A stretch of 64,000 bases of DNA from positions 558,001 through 622,000 of the forward strand of contig NZ_CP082904.1 of NCBI RefSeq assembly GCF_023517775.1. Direction: 5' to 3'. The notes under the pieces are model-generated. The model was not told the origin of the DNA and searched no databases. It worked only from the letters and a program-made list of their open reading frames with translations. This DNA comes from Mixta hanseatica (GTDB taxonomy: Bacteria; Pseudomonadota; Gammaproteobacteria; Enterobacterales; Enterobacteriaceae). The position numbers and the translations under genes are program-made. Shown piece by piece: positions 58,846-64,000 of the stretch (the first letter of the stretch is position 1; each line of letters opens with the position of its first letter).

Positions 58846-59106
58846 TTAAAAAATAAATCTATTCAAGTAATGTTCAGCAATAACGGGTTGCTTATTATGA
58901 AAGAATTGGGGGCAACTTAATTCCACCTGTATTTTAGTTGCATCTTTATAACTGATTTCACCATGATGTAAAGATTTATATTCAGGAAGAGGAAAATATT
59001 CCGGTTCCAGTAAGGGAAGTGCGCATAATGAATAAATTTGACTGGATGAATAATCAAAATTTATCTCACCCAATTTAGGGTAGGAATCAAGCGCTATGGT
59101 CTTCAA
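58846..59106 (-). CDS. SBP-like protein, N-terminal part ended by a frame break
   Basis: An 86-residue frame starts at TTG 59106, seven bases after a perfect AGGAGG, and ends in a T6A7 tract (58841-58853). The sequence (DSYPKLGEINFDYSSSQIYS, then LCALPLLEPEYFPLPE) fits the start of a family 5 binding-protein fold. The -1 frame continues without stops into the 57920-58570 gene, so one protein of nearly 400 residues is likely the ancestral product. Whether this is a mutation, a sequencing error or programmed shifting is open. Confidence 0.55.
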   Translation of the reverse strand: MKTIALDSYPKLGEINFDYSSSQIYSLCALPLLEPEYFPLPEYKSLHHGEISYKDATKIQVELSCPQFFHNKQPVIAEHYLNRFIF

Positions 59107-59186
59107 TGCTATTCCTCCTGACGGATAGCGTACAAAAATTTCTTACGATTTAAGTTATCTTTGTACGCTTTTAAAATGATGAAAAT

Positions 59187-59318
59187 TTAACAGCGGCGAA
59201 CCATCAGATCAATGAGAAATTCCTCATCCGCACCTTCAATGAATACAGAAATATCATTGTCTTTCAGCTCTTCGCCTTCTTCAATAACAGGAGCGCAGAG
59301 TTCGTTATTTTCTTTCAT
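59187..59318 (-). CDS. 43-residue acidic peptide, candidate precursor of a modified peptide
   Basis: ATG 59318 is preceded by AAGGAG with good spacing. The peptide starts MKENNELCAPVIEEGEELKD, is rich in Glu and Asp, and ends FLIDLMVRRC. An acidic leader followed by a short basic C-terminus ending in Cys is typical of RiPP precursors. It is the first gene of the minus-strand operon with a ThiF/MccB-like enzyme and an MFS exporter. No matching named family was recognised. Confidence 0.65.
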   Translation of the reverse strand: MKENNELCAPVIEEGEELKDNDISVFIEGADEEFLIDLMVRRC

Positions 59319-60062
59319 AATATTTCTCCTTACAAGGATAGTTAATTTATCTGGCCAGTAAAGTAGTCCTTACTGGTCAGGTAATTCAACAATTTTTTCC
59401 TTATGTAAAAATAGAGGTCGATCACATAATTGATAAAAGAGATCTCCGCACCTGATCTGAATAAGTAAAATAAAAAATAACTTAAAAAGATGCAAATAAT
59501 TTACATCTGTTTTTTTATAATGGCGGTAGAAAAATATGATTTATTTAAGTATAGAAAGAGGAAGGGATCTGTTTCTGATTTTTCATTATCATAGTGGTCA
59601 TCATTATTATCGAGGCTCTTGATCTAAACAGCATATGATCTTTTTTTTAAATTAACTTCTCACGTAACCGGAGCGCCGAACAGGCCGGTCTATATACTGA
59701 ATTTAAACAACAATTGCCGGCAGCGGTTCTGCTATATCTGAAGACGCAAAACATGGACAAAGATTTAGAGCATCCTTCTACAGGATTTCAATAGCTCTCG
59801 TCCCGATGATAAATATTCGCCAGCATCAAGATGGCTACTATCAGCCGATCGCTGTCTTGCGATAGCCATCGGACAGGGGCTGCGCGTACCTGACTCAGGC
59901 GGACGCTTATTTGCTATCCATCACACTTATTCCAAAAAACGTAAAAACATAAATTCGCCGTTAATTTTTGCAATTGTTATTCCGCCGCCCTTTTACAACA
60001 TTAACAGGCAGCAAAAGAGCGTTTTCCATTAAATGCAGATGGCGGGTAAAAGGGGAGCAACA
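59319..60062. other. AT-rich region upstream of the peptide cluster
   Basis: About 740 bases without a convincing gene. Close to the peptide gene, CCAGTAA (59354-59360) and TTACTGG (59369-59375) form a stem-loop in what would be the 5' untranslated region of the minus-strand operon. The rest should hold the divergent promoters of the cluster and of the symporter gene at 60063. Composition changes from AT-rich to GC-rich towards 60 kb. Confidence 0.45.
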
Positions 60063-61451
60063 ATGACAACCTGTTCCGTGCTGGGTAAAAAAGAGAAAAT
60101 TGGCTATGGGCTTGGTGATATGGCCAGCGCGCTGGTCTGGCAAACGGCGACGCTGTTTCTCGCTTATTTCTATACCGATGTCTATGGCCTGCCAGCGGCC
60201 ATTATGGGCACTATGTTTTTGCTGGTTCGCGCGCTGGATGCTTTTGTCGATCCCTGCATCGGCGCGCTGGTGGATCGTACCCGCACGCGCCACGGGCGTT
60301 TTCGTCCCTGGCTGCTGTGGTTTGCGGTGCCGTTCGGCGTCTGCTGCCTGATCACCTTCTACGTGCCGGATGCCGGGCCGACGGCGAAAATTCTTTATGC
60401 CTGCTTCACCTACACCTTGCTGAGCCTGGTCTATTCAGCAATTAACGTGCCTTACTGCGCGATGCCGGGCGCGCTGACGCTCGATCCGCGTGAGCGCCAT
60501 TCGCTGCAATCCTGGCGCTTCGGCCTCTCGTTTATCGGTGGATTAATCGTGACGGTGATTGCACTGCCGCTGGTTAACTGGCTGGGCGAGGGCAACGCGC
60601 AAAAAGGCTATTTCTATGCCATGAGCCTGATGGGCCTGCTGGGCGTAGTGCTGTTTTTCTGCTGCTTCGCCATGACCCGCGAGCGCTACTATTCCGCCGC
60701 TGAAAACAGCCGCTCAATGCTCAGCGATTTGAAAACCCTGGCGCGCAACAGCCAGTGGCGCATTATTTTCTTCTTCAATATTTTGCTGCTGACGGCGGTG
60801 GTCACTCGCGGTTCCGCGACTATGTATTACGTGAAATATCTGCTGTTACGCCCGGAGTTAGTATTCGCCTTTATTGTTTCCGGTATGGCCGCCGCGCTGC
60901 TGGGCGCCCTGTTATCCGAGCGGCTGCTGGGCAAATTCGATCGGGTGCGCGCCTACCAGTGGACAATCGTCAGCTTTGTTATTCTCGGCTCGCTGATTTT
61001 CTTTTTACCGACAACCGCCATCTGGTGGATATTCGGCATTAACATCATTTTCAGCTTTATCCAGAACCTGACCACGCCGCTGCAGTGGGCCATGTTTTCC
61101 GACGTGGTGGATTATGAAGAGCAGCGCAGCGGACGACGGCTGGACGGGCTGGTGTTTTCCACCGCGCTATTCGCCATCAAATTCGGCCTGGCGCTGGGCG
61201 GGGCAATGGTGGGCTGGATCCTTGCGCTGGTGGACTATCTGCCCAACCAGGCGCAGCAGTCGCCAGCCGTGCTGACCACCATTAACGCCTTATTCACCCT
61301 TATCCCTTCGGCGCTATTTTTGGCGATGGCGCTGCTGCTATGTATCTACAAGCTTAACAGCCGCACAGTGGCCGAGATCGCCAGCGCACTGGCGCGCAAG
61401 CGTCAGCAGCGTGAAGAGCTTCCCCCTCTGGTTTCCGCAATTCAGGAGTAA
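60063..61451 (+). CDS. GPH-family glycoside:cation symporter
   Basis: The 462-residue protein has about twelve membrane segments and GPH (MelB/XynP-type) features: EKIGYGLGDMASALVWQ, RALDAFVDPCIGALVDRT, HGRFRPWLLW and DYEEQRSGRRLDG. It probably imports an oligosaccharide or glycoside. ATG 60063 with GGGGAG upstream was chosen over 60033. It lies three bases before a GH3 glycosidase gene, giving a transport-and-hydrolysis operon. Confidence 0.88.
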   Translation: MTTCSVLGKKEKIGYGLGDMASALVWQTATLFLAYFYTDVYGLPAAIMGTMFLLVRALDAFVDPCIGALVDRTRTRHGRFRPWLLWFAVPFGVCCLITFYVPDAGPTAKILYACFTYTLLSLVYSAINVPYCAMPGALTLDPRERHSLQSWRFGLSFIGGLIVTVIALPLVNWLGEGNAQKGYFYAMSLMGLLGVVLFFCCFAMTRERYYSAAENSRSMLSDLKTLARNSQWRIIFFFNILLLTAVVTRGSATMYYVKYLLLRPELVFAFIVSGMAAALLGALLSERLLGKFDRVRAYQWTIVSFVILGSLIFFLPTTAIWWIFGINIIFSFIQNLTTPLQWAMFSDVVDYEEQRSGRRLDGLVFSTALFAIKFGLALGGAMVGWILALVDYLPNQAQQSPAVLTTINALFTLIPSALFLAMALLLCIYKLNSRTVAEIASALARKRQQREELPPLVSAIQE

Positions 61452-61454
61452 TCT

Positions 61455-63833
61455 ATGACCGCTATTTATCAGGATCCACAGCGCCCCATTGCCGAGCGCG
61501 TTGCCGACTTGCTGGCGCGCATGACGCCGGAAGAGAAATTCGCCCAGATGCATGCCTTCTGGCTGATCCTGTCACCCGACGGTGCGCATCGCGAGCGCAG
61601 CGATCTGAGCGATAGCTTCTCGGGCGCGGGTCAGCTGAACGACCTTAATGCGCGGCTGCAGCGCGGCATCGGGCAGATCACCCGGCCGCTGGGCACTCAT
61701 GTGGTGGATGCGCAGGAAGGTGTCAGGGCCGCTAATCGTCTGCAAAAAACGCTGGTAGAGGAGACACGGCTGGGTATTCCGGCGCTGTTCCATGAAGAGT
61801 GCCTGGTGGGTCTGCTGTGCAAAGGCGCGACGCTGTTTCCTTCTCCGCTGAACTACGCCTCCGCCTGGGATCCGCAGCTGGTTGAGCAGGTGGCGGCGGC
61901 GATCGGCGAAGAGGCGCGATCCACCGGCTGCCGTCAGGGGCTGGCGCCGGTGCTGGATGTCTCGCGCGATGTGCGCTGGGGCCGCACCGAAGAGACTTTT
62001 GGCGAAGATCCCTGGCTGGTCGGCGTGATGGCTACCCATTTTGTGAAGGGATTGCAGGGGAAACAGCGCGATCTGCTGGCGACGCTGAAGCACTATGTCG
62101 GCCACTCTTTTAGCGAAGGTGGACGTAACCATGCGCCGGTACATCTCGGTTTTTGCGAGCTGAATGATACTTTCCTGCTACCGTTTGAGATGGCCGTTAA
62201 GCTGGCCAACGCCGGTTCGGTGATGCCCGCCTACCATGATATTGATAATCAGCCTTCTCACAGCGATGCCTTTCTGCTGACGACGCTGCTGCGTGAACGC
62301 TGGGGCTTCGACGGTATCGTGGTGGCCGATTATGGCGGCGTCAGCCTGCTGCATCAGCACCACGGCGTCACGCACGATGCGGCAGAATCGGCGGCGCTGG
62401 CCTTTAACGCCGGACTGGATATCGAACTGCCGAAAGATGACTGCGCGCAGCATCTGGCGCAAGCGGTGGAGCGCGGTCTGATCGAGATGCGCAAGGTAGA
62501 TGAGATTGTGGGGCGCCTGCTGACCGAGAAGTTTCGCCTGGGGCTGTTTGAGCAGCCTTACGCCGATGAAAGCCGCATCAACCTGCAAAGCCAGGAGGCG
62601 CGGCGGCTAGCGCGCGAAGTGGCGACGCGTTCCATCACCCTGCTGGAAAATAACGGCGTACTGCCGCTGAAGCCAGCGCAGCGCGTGGCAGTGATCGGGC
62701 CGACGGCGGACGATCCGCTGGCGCTGCTGAGCGGCTATAGCTTTCCAGTGCATCTGATTATCAGCGATATGCTTGACCAGGCGTCGCAGGTCGTAACGCC
62801 GTTGCAGGCGCTACGCGCTGCGCTGGGTGAGGATCGGGTTAGCTATGCCCGCGGCTGTTATATCATTGAACAGCGTATGGCGGGCGCGCCGGTTTTCCCT
62901 GGCGACAGCGCGGGAAAACCGATGCAGCAATCGCCGGTATCGCAAGATCTGTCGCTGATCCCGCAGGCGGTAGCGGTGGCGGAACAGAGCGAAGTGATTA
63001 TCGCCTGCGTGGGCGATCTGGCTGGACTGTTCCAGAGCGGCACGGTAGGGGAAGGCTCGGATGCAGAAAGCCTCTCGCTGCCGGGCGTGCAGCAACAGCT
63101 GCTGGAAGCGCTGGTGGCAACCGGTAAACCGGTGGTGGTGGTGATGACCGGGGGGCGTCCTTATCACCTCGGCGGGCTGGAGGATCGCGTCGCGGCCTTG
63201 CTGATGGCCTGGGCGCCAGGGCAGGAGGGCGGTCCGGCGCTGGCCGATGTGCTAACCGGGCGCGCCGAGCCGGAAGGACGGCTGGTGTTGTCGGTGCCGA
63301 AAAGCGCCGGCGCGATGCCCTATTACTATAACCACAAGCTGAAAAGCGGCGGCACGCCTTTTGCGTTCCACTTTGGTGCGCGCTATCCCTTCGGTTACGG
63401 TAAAAGCTGGACGGCGTTCAGCTACGGCCCGCTCAGCTTCAGGCATGCTAAGGTGGCTATCGACGGCGAAATCGAGGTCGCGCTTGATATTACCAACAGC
63501 GGTCAGCGTGCAGGCAGCGAGGTGGTGCAGCTGTATGTGCGCGATAAGGTTGCTTCAATGGTCAGACCGATACAGGAGCTGAAGGCGTTTCAGCGCGTCA
63601 GGCTGGCGCCGGGCGAAACGGCGCGTCTGACCTTTTTCCTGCCGGTGGATATGCTCAATTTTACCAGCCGGGAAGGGGAGCGCGTGGTGGAGCCGGGCGA
63701 GTTTGAAATTCAGGTAGGCGCCTCCAGCGCGGATATTCGTCAGCGCGGCACGGTGCAGGTCACCGGTGCGCTACGCGCGCTGCCGTCGAACTGGCGGATG
63801 CTAAGCCACTGTGAAATCGGGCGTAGTCTGTAG
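61455..63833 (+). CDS. GH3 family glycosidase (beta-glucosidase/beta-xylosidase)
   Basis: The 792-residue protein has the GH3 N-terminal barrel with LKHYVGHS and the nucleophile Asp near residue 292 in GIVVADYGGV. The C-terminal alpha/beta sandwich and a fibronectin-III-like domain (DITNSGQRAGSEVVQLYV) follow. There is no signal peptide, so it acts in the cytoplasm on substrate brought in by the adjacent GPH symporter. Whether the sugar is a glucoside or xyloside cannot be told from sequence alone. Confidence 0.92.
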   Translation: MTAIYQDPQRPIAERVADLLARMTPEEKFAQMHAFWLILSPDGAHRERSDLSDSFSGAGQLNDLNARLQRGIGQITRPLGTHVVDAQEGVRAANRLQKTLVEETRLGIPALFHEECLVGLLCKGATLFPSPLNYASAWDPQLVEQVAAAIGEEARSTGCRQGLAPVLDVSRDVRWGRTEETFGEDPWLVGVMATHFVKGLQGKQRDLLATLKHYVGHSFSEGGRNHAPVHLGFCELNDTFLLPFEMAVKLANAGSVMPAYHDIDNQPSHSDAFLLTTLLRERWGFDGIVVADYGGVSLLHQHHGVTHDAAESAALAFNAGLDIELPKDDCAQHLAQAVERGLIEMRKVDEIVGRLLTEKFRLGLFEQPYADESRINLQSQEARRLAREVATRSITLLENNGVLPLKPAQRVAVIGPTADDPLALLSGYSFPVHLIISDMLDQASQVVTPLQALRAALGEDRVSYARGCYIIEQRMAGAPVFPGDSAGKPMQQSPVSQDLSLIPQAVAVAEQSEVIIACVGDLAGLFQSGTVGEGSDAESLSLPGVQQQLLEALVATGKPVVVVMTGGRPYHLGGLEDRVAALLMAWAPGQEGGPALADVLTGRAEPEGRLVLSVPKSAGAMPYYYNHKLKSGGTPFAFHFGARYPFGYGKSWTAFSYGPLSFRHAKVAIDGEIEVALDITNSGQRAGSEVVQLYVRDKVASMVRPIQELKAFQRVRLAPGETARLTFFLPVDMLNFTSREGERVVEPGEFEIQVGASSADIRQRGTVQVTGALRALPSNWRMLSHCEIGRSL

Positions 63834-63925
63834 CGCCAAACACGGATGCGCTTTCGCCGCGGTGTTCGATAACCAACAGGTCAATGGTACCCCAGCGGCG
63901 TTAGATCACGTCATAATGTTAACGA

Positions 63926-63947
63926 GGTCGCAAATGCGGCCTTTTTT
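63926..63947 (+). terminator. Intrinsic terminator downstream of the GH3 gene
   Basis: GGTCGC (63926-63931) pairs with GCGGCC (63936-63941) with one G-T pair, loop AAAT, followed by TTTTTT (63942-63947). It lies about 90 bases after the GH3 stop. Confidence 0.75.
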
Positions 63948-64000
63948 ATCATTCTATCGATGATAACGCCGCCGCTACGGGTAAATTTTTCCGTCATAAG

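Overview
The window is enterobacterial chromosome. The core proteins are close to their Escherichia coli counterparts in sequence and length, and the gene order partly matches E. coli. The mixture (yjgD-miaE, ubiTUV, DUF2382 stress proteins, a leuX-integrase junction, a subtilisin-type autotransporter) suggests Erwiniaceae, for example Pantoea or Mixta. That placement is inference; no rRNA is present to settle it.

Positions 1-18.4 kb hold conserved housekeeping genes on the plus strand: rimP(partial)-nusA-infB-rbfA-truB-rpsO-pnp-nlpI-yrbN-deaD. They cover translation initiation, ribosome maturation, transcription elongation and RNA decay. After them come yhbW, the O2-independent ubiquinone genes ubiV-ubiU/ubiT, yhbS, yhbQ, yhbP, yhbO and yraR. 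Recognisable control elements include an rpsO promoter and leader, the RNase III-type hairpin of the pnp leader, and several intrinsic terminators. At about 18.4 kb the order jumps, relative to E. coli, to the nrdG end of the chromosome. From there 18.4-39.4 kb runs nrdG-nrdD, treC (without treB, treR or mgtA), ridA, pyrI-pyrB with the pyrL leader and attenuator, argI with ARG boxes, rraB, miaE, yjgM, valS-holC, pepA and lptF-lptG. NrdR-type boxes precede nrdDG.

This backbone is interrupted by accessory DNA. Between miaE and yjgM (28.0-30.3 kb) is an AT-rich patch with two decayed small genes, a DUF1493 gene, and an overlapping pair of an HExxH metallopeptidase-like protein and a lipoprotein that looks like a type VI secretion effector/immunity module. 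Between holC and pepA is an unrecognised ORF. After lptG there is an exact ten-copy heptamer repeat followed by a decamer repeat.

From 40 to 64 kb the content is accessory: two DUF2382 stress-type proteins, yjiN, a membrane-anchored winged-helix regulator beside a four-gene chaperone-usher fimbrial operon, yjjA, tRNA-Leu(CAA) leuX with a P4-type integrase, a complete IS1 without target duplication, and a large S8 serine-protease autotransporter. A strongly AT-rich minus-strand operon follows at 55.7-59.3 kb. It encodes a 43-residue acidic peptide ending in Arg-Arg-Cys, a frame-interrupted solute-binding-protein-like protein, a small protein with a possible recognition-element fold, a ThiF/MccB-like E1 enzyme and an MFS exporter. 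This is the best candidate for an undescribed system: a ribosomally made, post-translationally modified peptide. The window closes with a GPH-type sugar symporter and a GH3 glycosidase.
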